33,922 nt of DNA from Alphaproteobacteria bacterium (GTDB lineage Bacteria; Pseudomonadota; Alphaproteobacteria; Caulobacterales; Aquidulcibacteraceae): the NCBI GenBank assembly GCA_027484265.1, contig JAIXTH010000085.1, forward strand, positions 1 through 33,922, written 5' to 3'. The translations under genes were made by a program, and so were the position numbers. The notes beneath the pieces were generated by a model. That model had not been told where the DNA came from, made no database searches, and saw nothing but the letters and a program-made list of their open reading frames with translations. Positions 1-8,221 of the stretch are shown piece by piece; within the stretch, counting starts at the first letter, position 1; each line of letters begins with the position of its first letter.

Positions 1-629
1 AACGTATAGAGATCAACCCGGTTGCCATCGTCCAGCTGATCGTCGGCCCGGGTCCAGTTGCCGGTGATGTCGATTGTGGTGGTGGCCTGGCCGCGCGCCG
101 GAGTTGGCGCAGCGCGGGCTGCCGGGGGCGGCGGAGGCGAGGGCCGCACGGCAGGCGGCGGCGGCGGCGCGGGGCGAGGCGGCGGCGGCGAAGGCTGGGC
201 CGACCGGCCTGCCCCTTGAACCGACAGGGTGAACGAGCCCTGCGCCCGCTCCATCGCCGTCAGCGCAACAGTATAGGTGCCGGCCGTCGGTGCGGTGAAG
301 GTGACCGAGTTCGGACTGGAATCCTCGGGCAGGGCCGAGAAGTCATTGTCACCCAGAATCACCGGCACGATCGTGAGTGTGCGGCTGGTCACCGTAATGG
401 TGACCGTCTCGCCCCGCCGCAGCTGGAGATCATAGCCGCGCAGCGGAAACTGATCGTCGAACAGCGGCTCGGTCCCGTCGAACCGGCCATTCACGGTCTG
501 CCCGACCGAAATCTGGGGAATGCCCTGCGCGGCGGCCGCTTGCGGGAGGGCCGCGAGACCTACGGCCATGATGGCGGGACCGGACAGCACCGAAGCCGTA
601 GCAAGGATCAAAGTCTTGAGTTTACGCAT
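1..629 (-). CDS. Secreted protein with PPC-like beta-sandwich domains (partial, runs off the left edge)
   Basis: Reading the minus strand from the ATG at 627-629 gives an open frame that continues past the left edge, so the C-terminus is missing. It starts with a basic MRKLK end, a hydrophobic stretch and a small-residue AAAAQ cleavage region, which is a classical Sec signal peptide. Residues about 38-130 look like a pre-peptidase C-terminal (PPC)-type beta-sandwich, with the usual order GQTVNGRF, a Tyr-Asp strand, RRGETVTITV, a GDND turn and GTYTVALT. A proline-rich linker of about 40 residues follows, and a second similar domain begins with RADDQLDDGNRVDLYT. A GGAG sequence lies about 11 bases before the ATG. 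It is probably a periplasmic, surface or secreted protein; PPC domains are often attached to secreted enzymes, but no enzyme domain is visible here. It is the last visible gene of a possible three-gene minus-strand operon. Confidence 0.8.
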   Translation of the reverse strand, partial: MRKLKTLILATASVLSGPAIMAVGLAALPQAAAAQGIPQISVGQTVNGRFDGTEPLFDDQFPLRGYDLQLRRGETVTITVTSRTLTIVPVILGDNDFSALPEDSSPNSVTFTAPTAGTYTVALTAMERAQGSFTLSVQGAGRSAQPSPPPPRPAPPPPPAVRPSPPPPPAARAAPTPARGQATTTIDITGNWTRADDQLDDGNRVDLYT

Positions 630-650
630 GTGAACAGTGTCTCCATTCCC

Positions 651-908
651 TCACGTGCCAACGTGGCCGACCACGCACGGCTCGGTCAAGCCCAATAACG
701 CCTGTGCCGCCGTCTGCTGGCACCATTGCCACACCGGCTGCCCGGCCCCGCAGATCCCCCAGCACAGGACTGTGAAAACAAGGGCCTTGCGATGGGGGCC
801 CGACAGGTCGCCGCGAACGCCCCGCATCAGAGCCAGGGCCTTGATCCCCCGCAAGCCGCGGAACAGGGGGCGGCGGATGAAACCGTCCGCCAGCGCTCGC
901 AGTGTCAT
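651..908 (-). CDS. Small hypothetical membrane protein (85 aa)
   Basis: This short minus-strand frame lies between a 95-residue membrane protein (32 bases upstream) and the secreted PPC-like protein (21 bases downstream). The first 40 residues are basic and rich in Leu and Arg, followed by one likely membrane segment (KALVFTVLCWGICGAG) and a Trp/Cys/Gln patch (VWQWCQQTA). I recognise no family. The spacing and shared strand suggest one transcript with its neighbours. The ribosome binding site before the ATG at 906-908 is not convincing, and two other frames overlap it, so this is a tentative gene. Confidence 0.45.
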   Translation of the reverse strand: MTLRALADGFIRRPLFRGLRGIKALALMRGVRGDLSGPHRKALVFTVLCWGICGAGQPVWQWCQQTAAQALLGLTEPCVVGHVGT

Positions 909-940
909 TCAAGGCTGACCCGGCAGGATCGCAGCGTGGC

Positions 941-1228
941 TCAGAGCCCGCCCGTGGAGGTGATATAGTGCAGGATCTCGCGCCACAGTCCGGTGAAGAT
1001 CAGCGCGAGGGCGCCGCCGCCGGCAAGGCCGATCACGAAGGTCAGCGCACGGCCGCTGCGTCGGACAGGACCATCCACCAGAGAATAGCGCTGCTCGCGC
1101 CCCCGCAACCCTGCGAGCAGCGTCAGAAGCAGGATTGTCCCGATTGGGGCCGCAATCAGCTGCCACGTCTCGATACCGAGACGTCCAGCGATCCATTCCG
1201 GGTCGGTCAGGTGCCACATGCGCCACAC
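941..1228 (-). CDS. Small hypothetical two-helix membrane protein (95 aa)
   Basis: The frame begins with a GTG at 1226-1228, with an ATG three codons in (1217-1219) as the alternative start. The N-terminus carries Trp, His and acidic residues (WHLTDPEW). Two clear hydrophobic helices follow at about residues 22-42 (LIAAPIGTILLLTLLAGL) and 62-84 (ALTFVIGLAGGGALALIFTGLW), separated by a basic loop (LRGREQRYSLVDGPVRRSGR). The basic loop between helices suggests a cytoplasmic hairpin. I recognise no family. It sits at the head of a possible minus-strand operon with the 85-residue protein and the secreted PPC-like protein, and is divergent from the TerB/J-domain gene. The alternation of helices and charged loop argues that it is real. 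Confidence 0.6.
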   Translation of the reverse strand: MWRMWHLTDPEWIAGRLGIETWQLIAAPIGTILLLTLLAGLRGREQRYSLVDGPVRRSGRALTFVIGLAGGGALALIFTGLWREILHYITSTGGL

Positions 1229-1322
1229 GGCGCAAGAACCGTGCCCATTAACCGCGCAGCGCCGGCGTCCCCCTGCGCGGTGGCTTTGCCAGGGCGGCGC
1301 AGCCTGCTAGGAGCGCGCGGCC

Positions 1323-1994
1323 ATGCCGACTTCACCGTCCATCTGGCAGCGACTGGCGGAGCTGGCCCAGTCGCTGTTCCGCGATCCGGCTGCCGATGAT
1401 CCGCAGACCGATGCGATGTTCGCCGCTGCCGTGGTGGCGCTGGCGGCCAAGATGGCGCGGGCCGATGGCCGGGCGACGCTGGACGAGGCGGCTGCGTTCC
1501 GCGCCGCCTTCCCGATCCGCCCCGCTGACCGCCCGCTGTTCGACCGGCTGTTCGCGCTGGCGCAGGAGACAGTGGCGGGTTTCGAGGGCTATGCCCGCAA
1601 GCTGGCGCGGCGCTGCCGCCGCCACCCGGGCCTGCTGGCGGATGTGCTGGAAGTGCTGTTTGCGATCGCCGCCGTCGACGGGCGTCTGACCGACGGCGAG
1701 GAAGACTACCTGCGCCAGGTGGGCGAGCTGTTCGGGATCCGGGGGCCGCATTTCGAGCAGATCGCCGGGCGCCACTTTCCGGGCCGCGAGCCGGACCCCT
1801 GGTCGGTGCTGGGCGTGGCGCCCGATGCCGATGATGCCACCATCCGCCGCGCCTGGCTGAAACAGGTGGCCGAGAACCACCCCGACACGTTCCTGGCCCG
1901 GGGGGCCCCCGAGGCCTTCATTGCAGCCGCCAACCGGCGCACGGCCCAGGCCAATGCCGCCTATGGTGCCATCAAGGCAGCCAGGGGCAGCTGA
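1323..1994 (+). CDS. TerB/J-domain (DjlA-like) co-chaperone
   Basis: The 223-residue product combines a TerB-like helical domain (about residues 28-140) with a C-terminal J domain (about 158-220). The J domain carries the HPD tripeptide at 186-188, which in this family stimulates the ATPase of DnaK. The TerB part shows the paired acidic loops typical of the fold: ADGR at 47-50 and VDGRLTDGEE at 118-127. This is the layout of DjlA, but the N-terminal membrane helix of enterobacterial DjlA is missing, so the protein is probably cytoplasmic or peripheral. The ATG at 1323 gives the full domain order. It converges with the Pro/Arg/Trp-rich secreted protein gene, with a stem-loop between them. The domain call is secure; the client proteins cannot be inferred. 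Confidence 0.9.
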   Translation: MPTSPSIWQRLAELAQSLFRDPAADDPQTDAMFAAAVVALAAKMARADGRATLDEAAAFRAAFPIRPADRPLFDRLFALAQETVAGFEGYARKLARRCRRHPGLLADVLEVLFAIAAVDGRLTDGEEDYLRQVGELFGIRGPHFEQIAGRHFPGREPDPWSVLGVAPDADDATIRRAWLKQVAENHPDTFLARGAPEAFIAAANRRTAQANAAYGAIKAARGS

Positions 1995-2008
1995 CCGCGC
2001 CAGACAGA

Positions 2009-2041
2009 GCGCGCGCCCCCGGTGGAACCAGAGGCGCGCGC
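2009..2041. terminator. Stem-loop between convergent genes
   Basis: A 9-bp perfect stem (GCGCGCGCC at 2009-2017 with GGCGCGCGC at 2033-2041) closes a 15-base loop. It lies between the stop codons of two convergent genes at 1994 and 2057. There is no strong T-run on either side, only a short GGCTTT on the plus side, so it is at best a weak bidirectional terminator. Confidence 0.45.
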
Positions 2042-2056
2042 ACAGGCTTTGACAGC

Positions 2057-3412
2057 TCAGAACTGACCGGTGAGCGCCCGGCCAAGGCCGATGTCCGACG
2101 GGGCCACCGCCAGGAGGATCAGCACGCCGTCATCGTCGCGGGTGTAATAGGCGCTGCGGTGCCAGTCATACCAGTAGCGCCGGTTCACGCCCCGTAGGAA
2201 CACCCAGTCGCCCCGGTCGGCCAGCCAGAAGATCCGGTTCGAGCGGTCCACCCGCACATCCGGACGCGGGTCGCGCCAGCTGCGGAACACCAGCACCTGA
2301 TAGACACGTGCGCCGCGCGCGGCCCGTTCCCAGACCCAAGGGCTCGGCACCCAGGCATGGCCGTTCCAGTAGAAGCCGCGGTTGCTGTTGGGCGGCGGGG
2401 CCGAGGCATTCCAGCCCGGCTGCCAGCCACGGTTCCAGCTGTAACCCGGATACTGCCAGCCCTGGTAGCCATAGCCCCAGGTGCCCTGCCAGCCGCCGCT
2501 CCAGCGCTGGTCATACCAGTCGCGGCGCCAGCCCTGGCGGCCGTAATAGTCCTGCCACTGACGGTCGCCCCAGCGCGGGTCGCGCCAGTCGCCACCGCCC
2601 CAGCCGCGACCCCGGTCGCGCCATTCACGGTCGCGGCGGCCCCGGTCACGCCAGTCGTCATCGTCATAGCGGTCCCGGGCCGGGCGGCCCTCGCCGCGTG
2701 CCAGGCCATTGACGGCACCGGCCGCGGGTCCGCTGCCGCGCACCGGAGGTCCGGTGAAGACCGGCGGTGGTGCAGGGGGCGGCGGCACGGTTACGGGCGG
2801 CGGCGCGCGCCAGTCTCCGCCCCGGCTGTCGCGGCCCCGGTCGTCATCGCGGTCACGGCCATAGCCGCCGCGGTCATCACGATCCCGGCCATCACGGTCA
2901 TCGCGGCCCCGGCTGTCACGGACAGGCGGCGGTGCGGGGGGCGGGGTCCAGGCCTGGGCCACCGCAGGCGGCGGCGGGGGCGGCAGGACCGGCGCCGGGG
3001 GCGGTGTGTAGACAGGCGCAGGCTGTACGGGCGGCGGCTGCCAGCGCTGCTCGGGCTCGGGCGCGCGCCACTCCTGCGGCGGCGGGCCACGGCGTCCGCG
3101 GCGGCCTTCGGTGAACTGCGGATTGGTGTCGTCATCATCCGCTTCCGGGCGCGGCTCGGGATCGCGCACCCGCACGGGTGGATCGGCCCGGGCATAGTCG
3201 GGCCCGGCGCTGAAGGCCGTGCGCGCAGGGGCGGGGCTGAACCCGGTATCGGGCAGCGGCGCTGCCTGGGGCGCGGTTTCGGCGCGGGCTTCGGTCTGTT
3301 CCTGTGCTTCCTGGGCGGCGCGCGCCATGGCCCCTGGCCCTGCCAGAGCCGGCATGGCGACGAGGGCCGCAAAGGCAGCCAGTGAGGCAGTGGCGAGTAG
3401 GTGCGTCTTCAT
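2057..3412 (-). CDS. Secreted Pro/Arg/Asp/Trp-rich protein, possibly RcnB-like at the C-terminus
   Basis: The start at 3410-3412 is chosen because it has a good AGGAG upstream and gives an immediate Sec signal peptide (MKTHLLATASLAAFAALVAM, ending PALAG). The frame stays open further upstream, but that part has no coding character. The 451-residue product is mostly low complexity: an acidic/proline segment, a stretch of PPPP and PPAP runs, a segment of Arg-Asp repeats, and a segment very rich in Trp, Tyr and Gly (DWRDPRWGDRQWQDYYG and similar). The last 100 residues are ordered and include WNGHAWVPSPWVW and the ending YYTRDDDGVLILLAVAP. That ending resembles the short periplasmic RcnB (nickel/cobalt homeostasis) domain, but the match is by eye and weak. 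The protein should be periplasmic or surface exposed. It is divergent from surE. Confidence 0.75.
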   Translation of the reverse strand: MKTHLLATASLAAFAALVAMPALAGPGAMARAAQEAQEQTEARAETAPQAAPLPDTGFSPAPARTAFSAGPDYARADPPVRVRDPEPRPEADDDDTNPQFTEGRRGRRGPPPQEWRAPEPEQRWQPPPVQPAPVYTPPPAPVLPPPPPPAVAQAWTPPPAPPPVRDSRGRDDRDGRDRDDRGGYGRDRDDDRGRDSRGGDWRAPPPVTVPPPPAPPPVFTGPPVRGSGPAAGAVNGLARGEGRPARDRYDDDDWRDRGRRDREWRDRGRGWGGGDWRDPRWGDRQWQDYYGRQGWRRDWYDQRWSGGWQGTWGYGYQGWQYPGYSWNRGWQPGWNASAPPPNSNRGFYWNGHAWVPSPWVWERAARGARVYQVLVFRSWRDPRPDVRVDRSNRIFWLADRGDWVFLRGVNRRYWYDWHRSAYYTRDDDGVLILLAVAPSDIGLGRALTGQF

Positions 3413-3626
3413 GACACGTGGCTCCTGGCGGCCGGGTGAATGCCTGTCCCTGACGGGTCCGGCCGACTGCATGGAAAGCTCGCATCCCCGCTCTGAACCC
3501 ATACTGAACAAGACCTTCAGATAGGGCGTGATGCAGCTGGCAGCGCTCCGGCCCTCGCAGCCCGGCACGGGAAGTGATAGCGCACGCGGCGGGCGTCCGC
3601 GATTGCGTGTTCTGGGGATAGAGGCC

Positions 3627-4415
3627 GTGCGCATCCTGATTTCGAATGATGACGGCATCCATGCACCGGGCCTCGCGGTTCTCGAGGCCATGGCCCGCAC
3701 CCTGACCGATGACATCTGGATCGTCGCGCCGGAAGTCGAGCGCTCGGGCGCCTCGCGCGCCCTGACCCTGACCGAGCCCGTGCGGATCCGCGAGGTGGCC
3801 CCGCGGCGGTTTGCCTGTTCGGGCACCCCCACCGACTGCGTGCTGCTGGGCGTGCGGACCCTGGTGGAGGGCGCCGCCCCCGATCTGGTGCTGTCCGGCG
3901 TCAACAATGGCCAGAACATCGCCGAGGACGTGACGGTTTCGGGAACCGTGGCGGCTGCGGTCCAGGGCATGCAGATGGGGATCCCCTCGATCGCGCTGTC
4001 GCAGGCCAAGGGCTTCCGGGCAGGCGCGTCGATCCCCTGGCAGACGGCTGCGGCCCACGGACCGGCGGTGCTACGCGCCCTGATCGCGGCCCGCTGGCCG
4101 GACGGTGTGGTGATGAACGTCAATTTCCCCGACTGCCTGCCCGGCGATGTCACGGGGATCGAGGCCACCTTCCAGGGCGAGCGCGACGAGGATGTGACCC
4201 ATGTCGAGCGGCGCCTCGACCTGCGGGGCAACCACTATTTCTGGATCGGCTATGCAGCCAAGCTGTCGCGCCCGCCCGAGGGCTCGGACCTGCGGGCGGT
4301 GTATGACGGGCGCATCTCGGTCACGCCGCTGCAGATGAACCTGACCTCGGCTCCGACGCGGGCACAGCTGGCCCCGGTTCTGGCCGGGCTGGCGACGGCG
4401 GAGCTGGCGCCATGA
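3627..4415 (+). CDS. surE: 5'/3'-nucleotidase SurE
   Basis: SurE is a metal-dependent survival-protein phosphatase acting on nucleoside monophosphates in the cytoplasm. The product begins with the family signature VRILISNDDGIHAPG, whose Asp-Asp pair binds the metal. It also has WIVAPEVERSGAS, the SGTPTDCV region and LSGVNNGQN, which are all standard active-site blocks. I chose the GTG at 3627, preceded by a GGGGATAGAG purine stretch, because SurE proteins start directly at this motif; the upstream ATG at 3528 would add 33 residues without family resemblance. The resulting 262 residues fit the family. The stop overlaps the pcm start (ATGA), so the two genes are translationally coupled. Confidence 0.95.
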   Translation: MRILISNDDGIHAPGLAVLEAMARTLTDDIWIVAPEVERSGASRALTLTEPVRIREVAPRRFACSGTPTDCVLLGVRTLVEGAAPDLVLSGVNNGQNIAEDVTVSGTVAAAVQGMQMGIPSIALSQAKGFRAGASIPWQTAAAHGPAVLRALIAARWPDGVVMNVNFPDCLPGDVTGIEATFQGERDEDVTHVERRLDLRGNHYFWIGYAAKLSRPPEGSDLRAVYDGRISVTPLQMNLTSAPTRAQLAPVLAGLATAELAP

Positions 4416-5050
4416 GCGGCGCGGTGGACCCGCGCGCGCGCCTGATGCTGCAGCTGCGCAAGGCGGGGATTACCGATCCGACCCTGCTGTCGGTCATGGA
4501 GCGGATCCCGCGCGACCTGTTCGTGGACGCAGCCTTCGCCGCCCGTGCCTGGGACGACGCGCCCCTGCCCATCGCCGAGGCCCAGACCATCAGCCAGCCG
4601 TTCGTGGTGGGCGCCATGACCGCCGCCCTCGAACTCGACGGGCGCCAGAAGGTGCTCGAGATCGGTACGGGGTCGGGCTATCAGACCGCGATCCTCGCCC
4701 AGCTGGCGCGGCGGGTCTATACGGTGGAGCGCTACCGCTCGCTATTGCGCCTGGCGCAGGGGCGGTTCGAGGCGCTGGGGATCACCAATGTGGTGGCGAC
4801 CTGTTCCGATGGCGGGGCCGGCTGGCCGCAGCAGGCGCCGTTCGAGCGCATCATCATGACCTGCGCCGCCCCCGAGCGGCCCGATGCGCTGCTGACCCAG
4901 CTGGCACCGGGCGGGGTGCTGGTGGCGCCCGTGGGATCAGGGCCGGTGCAGGAGCTCTTGCGCTACCGCCTGCGGGCCGACGGGGTGTTCGAGGAGGAGC
5001 ATCTGATGGATGTCCGCTTCGTCCCGCTCCTGCCCGGCACCAGCAGCTAG
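4412..5050 (+). CDS. pcm: Protein-L-isoaspartate O-methyltransferase
   Basis: The enzyme transfers a methyl group from S-adenosylmethionine to L-isoaspartyl residues of damaged proteins and starts their repair. The 212-residue product shows the N-terminal helical part with MERIPRDLFVD, the family block PLPIAEAQTISQPFVV, and the SAM-binding motif LEIGTGSGYQTAILA with YTVERY after it. The length is normal. It overlaps surE by four bases (ATGA), an arrangement common in proteobacteria where both genes belong to stress survival. Its stop codon lies only nine bases from the stop of the convergent secF gene, leaving no room for a separate terminator. Confidence 0.96.
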   Translation: MSGAVDPRARLMLQLRKAGITDPTLLSVMERIPRDLFVDAAFAARAWDDAPLPIAEAQTISQPFVVGAMTAALELDGRQKVLEIGTGSGYQTAILAQLARRVYTVERYRSLLRLAQGRFEALGITNVVATCSDGGAGWPQQAPFERIIMTCAAPERPDALLTQLAPGGVLVAPVGSGPVQELLRYRLRADGVFEEEHLMDVRFVPLLPGTSS

Positions 5051-5059
5051 AGCCCGCCC

Positions 5060-6028
5060 TCAGGCGAGCTCTTCCTCGCCTTCCACCAGGTTCGACTTGC
5101 GCGGCGGCTCGCCGCCCCGCTTGGGCGGCCACACCATCAGCACCGGCGCGGCGACATAGATCGACGAATAGGTGCCGATCACCACGCCGAAGATCATCAC
5201 CAGGGTGAACACCCGCATGGTCTCGCCGCCCACCACCGTCAGGCCGATCAGCGCCAGCAGGGTCGTGAGGGCGGTGATGATGGTGCGCGACAGGGTTTCG
5301 TTGGTGGACAGGTCGATGATCCCGCCCAGCGGCATCTGCTTGTACTTGCGCATGTTCTCGCGCATCCGGTCGAACACCACCACAGTATCGTTCATGGAAT
5401 AGCCGATGATGGTCAGGATCGCGGCGATGGTGGTGAGCGAGAACTCGAGCTGCGTGAGGCTCATGAAGCCGAGTGTCAGGATCACGTCGTGCGCCAGCGC
5501 CACCACCGATCCGAAGCCCATCTGCAGCTGGAACCGGATCCAGACATAGATCACCACCAGGCCGATGGCGATGAACAGCGCGATCAGCGAATTGACCGCA
5601 AACTCGCCCGATACCGCAGGCCCCACCACTTCGACCCGCGGATACTCGACGCCCGGCATGGTGCCGCGCAGGGTTTCCTTCACCCGGTCCACCGTGGCCG
5701 ACGCGTCGGCGCCATCGGGGGCGAGGAAGCGGATCATCACCTGCTTGCCCGCCAGCGCCGGGTCGGTGCCGCCCACATCCTGCACGGCCACGTCCTTGAG
5801 GCCGAGCGGCTGCAGGGCCTGGACCACCTGGGTCTGGTCGATGGTCTGGGTCCAGGTGGCCTCCACCAGGGTGCCGCCCTTGAAGTCGATCCCGAGATTG
5901 AGGCCCCGGGTGAACACCAGCACCAGCGACGCGATGCACAGGATCACCGACACGATCGCCGCCGCCTTGGAGAAGCGGACGAAACCGAACTTGGTGTTCT
6001 TCGGTATGAGCTTGATCAGCGGCCACAT
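5060..6028 (-). CDS. secF: Protein translocase subunit SecF
   Basis: SecF works with SecD at the periplasmic side of the SecYEG channel, using the proton gradient to pull exported proteins through. The ATG at 6026-6028 gives 322 residues, the usual size. The first membrane helix is at about 20-40, followed by the conserved GLNLGIDFKGGTLVE block, the periplasmic domain, and five helices from about residue 135. Helix 4 contains IGYSMNDTVVVFDRMREN, which carries the conserved Asp and Arg of the proton pathway. The longer open frame upstream overlaps the gap after secD and lacks family similarity. It is the last gene of yajC-secD-secF, 47 bases after secD. It converges on pcm. Confidence 0.96.
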   Translation of the reverse strand: MWPLIKLIPKNTKFGFVRFSKAAAIVSVILCIASLVLVFTRGLNLGIDFKGGTLVEATWTQTIDQTQVVQALQPLGLKDVAVQDVGGTDPALAGKQVMIRFLAPDGADASATVDRVKETLRGTMPGVEYPRVEVVGPAVSGEFAVNSLIALFIAIGLVVIYVWIRFQLQMGFGSVVALAHDVILTLGFMSLTQLEFSLTTIAAILTIIGYSMNDTVVVFDRMRENMRKYKQMPLGGIIDLSTNETLSRTIITALTTLLALIGLTVVGGETMRVFTLVMIFGVVIGTYSSIYVAAPVLMVWPPKRGGEPPRKSNLVEGEEELA

Positions 6029-6075
6029 GGCTGTTGGTCCTTGGGGTTTCAGGTTCCGTTGGCGATGGAGCCGGA

Positions 6076-7719
6076 TCAGATCGGGAGTTTCTTGGCGCGG
6101 GTCGACCAGTACCACCAGGCCACCATCACCTGGGTCATCAGGATGGCGGTGAACAGCGAGGTGACCACGCCGATGGACAGGGTCCAGGCAAAGCCGCGCA
6201 CCGGCCCTGCCCCGAAGAAGAACAGGATCAGCGCGGTCAGCAGGGCCGTGATGTTGGCGTCCAGCACCGTGACGATGGCGCGCTTGAAGCCCGCATCGAT
6301 CGACAGCGCGGCGCTGCGGCCCGACAGCTCTTCCTCGCGCATCCGCTCATAGATCAGCACGTTGGCGTCCACCGCCGCACCGATGGTCAGGATCAGGCCC
6401 GCGATGCCCGGCAGGGTGAGGGTTGCCCCCACCACGCTCATGGCCGCGATGATCAAGGTCAGGTTCACCGTCAGCGCGATGATGGCGATGCCGCCGAACA
6501 CCACGCCATAGGTCAGCAGCATGAACACCACCACCAGCACCATGGCGATCACGCTGGCCAGGGCCCCGGCCTGGATGGCCTCGGTCCCCTGGGTCGGACC
6601 CACCGTGCGCTGTTCCTGCACGATCAGCGGTGCCGGCAGGGCACCGGCGCGCAGCAGCGTCGCCAGTTCATTGGCGCTTTCGGGGGTGAAGCTGCCGGAA
6701 ATCTGGCCGGTGCCCCCGGTGATGGCCTCGCGGATGACGGGGGCGGAGATCACCTTGTCGTCCAGCACGATGGCGAAGCGCTGACCCACCGCGCGGCGGG
6801 TGGCATTGCCGAAGTCGCGGGTGCCCGACGGGTTGAAGGCAAAGGTCACCACCCATTCGCCGGTCTGGGTATCCAGCGTGCCGGTTGCGTTCACCAGCTG
6901 CTCGCCATCCACCAGCGCCCGCTGGCGCACCACGATCGAACCGCCCTGGTCGACATTGGGCAGGATCTCGGAGCCGGGCGGCACGATCCCTGCCGCGATG
7001 TCAGATGGCGAGACCGTCTCGTCCACCATCTGGAAGGTCAGCTTGGCGGTCTGGCCGATCAGGCGCTTGAGGGTCTCGGGGTCGCTCTCGCCGGGGGCCT
7101 GCACCACGATCCGGTCGAGGCCCTGGCGAGTGATGGAGGGCTCGCGCGTGCCGGTCTCGTCGATCCGGCGACGGATCACCTCGATCGACTGGTCGACGGC
7201 GCGGCGGGTCATGGCGTTGCGCGCCGCTTCGCTGACCCGCACCTCGATGACGTTGCCGGGGGCAGTGGTGACTTCAAGGTCGGTGGTGGCCACCGTGCCC
7301 GAGATGCCGTCGACCGCCATGCCGAGCGCCGCGATCCGCTCGCGCGCCTCGTCCAGCTGGGCAGGATCTGTCACCACCAGCCGCACGAGCGTGCCGTCGG
7401 CACTGACGGCACGGCCGGTGAAGGCGATCGGGGCCTTGCGGTCCTCCGGTGTGTCGCCCGGACGGCGCCCGCGCAGGGCAAAGCCGGCCTCGTCAGCCAC
7501 CGTCTCGAGGCGGCCCCGCACCAGGGCGCTGGAGTCCACCTCGAACAGCAGGTGGGAGCCGCCTTGCAGGTCGAGGCCCAGATTGACGCTCTCGCGCGGC
7601 ATGAAGGCCGGCAGGGACTGGCGCATCTGCGGCGACAGGGCATTGGGCAGCGCCCAGATCACCCCGAGGATCGCAACGATCAGGACGGCGAAGATCCGCC
7701 AGCGGGCCACATGCAACAC
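6076..7719 (-). CDS. secD: Protein translocase subunit SecD
   Basis: SecD is the larger partner of SecF in Sec export. The 547-residue product starts with a GTG at 7717-7719 and has an N-terminal membrane helix (WRIFAVLIVAILGVIWALP), then the signature VNLGLDLQGGSHLLFEVD. The large periplasmic P1 region follows, with paired family blocks such as RRRIDETGTREPSI. The five-helix C-terminal half includes LTLPGIAGLILTIGAAVDANVLIYERMREE, summarised here by its key residues GAAVDANVLIYERM, where the Asp is the essential proton-transfer residue. The head of the frame is not extended because family members begin at this helix. It is preceded by yajC (81-base gap) and followed by secF. Confidence 0.96.
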   Translation of the reverse strand: MLHVARWRIFAVLIVAILGVIWALPNALSPQMRQSLPAFMPRESVNLGLDLQGGSHLLFEVDSSALVRGRLETVADEAGFALRGRRPGDTPEDRKAPIAFTGRAVSADGTLVRLVVTDPAQLDEARERIAALGMAVDGISGTVATTDLEVTTAPGNVIEVRVSEAARNAMTRRAVDQSIEVIRRRIDETGTREPSITRQGLDRIVVQAPGESDPETLKRLIGQTAKLTFQMVDETVSPSDIAAGIVPPGSEILPNVDQGGSIVVRQRALVDGEQLVNATGTLDTQTGEWVVTFAFNPSGTRDFGNATRRAVGQRFAIVLDDKVISAPVIREAITGGTGQISGSFTPESANELATLLRAGALPAPLIVQEQRTVGPTQGTEAIQAGALASVIAMVLVVVFMLLTYGVVFGGIAIIALTVNLTLIIAAMSVVGATLTLPGIAGLILTIGAAVDANVLIYERMREEELSGRSAALSIDAGFKRAIVTVLDANITALLTALILFFFGAGPVRGFAWTLSIGVVTSLFTAILMTQVMVAWWYWSTRAKKLPI

Positions 7720-7800
7720 GGGATACCGACCTTGTCTTGTCGGGTGCGCGCGCCCTCAGAGCCGCGCACCGCCTGAAACCTCAACCGCCGCTGCGGCCTG

Positions 7801-8154
7801 TCACTTCTTGCCGTCGTTGGCCGGGACCGGATCAGTCTTGTTGCGGACTTCCCCGATCGTGTGGCGCAGCACACGGATCACTGTGTCGGTGGCGATCTCG
7901 ACCGAGACTTCGGTGTCGTCCACCTTGGTCACCTTGCCGATGATGCCGCCTGAAGTGACCACGACATCGCCCCGGCGCAAGGCCGCCACCATGTCCTGAT
8001 GCTGTTTCATGCGCTTCTGCTGCGGACGGATCAGCAGGAAATAGAAGATCACCAGGATCAGGACCAGCGGCAGGAGCTGGATCAGGAAGGCTTCCATGCC
8101 GGGCTGGCCCGCAGCAGACGAACCCGCCTGAAGCAGGGTGAAGGGGACTTGCAT
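7801..8154 (-). CDS. yajC: Preprotein translocase subunit YajC
   Basis: YajC is the small single-helix partner of SecDF in the inner membrane. The 117-residue product has a short periplasmic N-terminus, one long hydrophobic helix (LVLILVIFYFLLIRP) and the diagnostic PQQKRMKQHQDM block. After it comes the RRGDVVVTSGGIIGKVTKVDD cytoplasmic segment, shown here by its core GDVVVTSGGIIGKV. The ATG at 8152-8154 is chosen because it leaves the usual short N-terminus; longer frames upstream are compositionally non-coding. It is the first gene of the yajC-secD-secF unit, with a possible promoter about 40 bases upstream. Confidence 0.96.
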   Translation of the reverse strand: MQVPFTLLQAGSSAAGQPGMEAFLIQLLPLVLILVIFYFLLIRPQQKRMKQHQDMVAALRRGDVVVTSGGIIGKVTKVDDTEVSVEIATDTVIRVLRHTIGEVRNKTDPVPANDGKK

Positions 8155-8192
8155 TGCATCCTCGCAGGTTTGGCGGCACCCCGCCCGACTGC

Positions 8193-8221
8193 CGGATAAA
8201 ACAAGGCTGGCAGACCGGCAA
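8193..8221 (-). promoter_or_regulatory. Possible promoter of yajC-secD-secF
   Basis: On the minus strand a TTGCCG (-35, 8216-8221) is separated by 17 bases from TATCCG (-10, 8193-8198). The first transcribed base would fall near 8186, giving a leader of about 32 bases before yajC. The match is moderate and was found by eye only. Confidence 0.35.

Noticed and set aside
2357-3385. Plus-strand frame rich in Ala, Val and Pro that could look like a secreted protein
   Set aside because: It mirrors the Pro/Arg/Trp codons of the minus-strand gene, which has a ribosome site and a signal peptide.
6034-7776. Plus-strand open frame of 580 codons
   Set aside because: It is the antisense shadow of secD, whose signature motifs are unmistakable.
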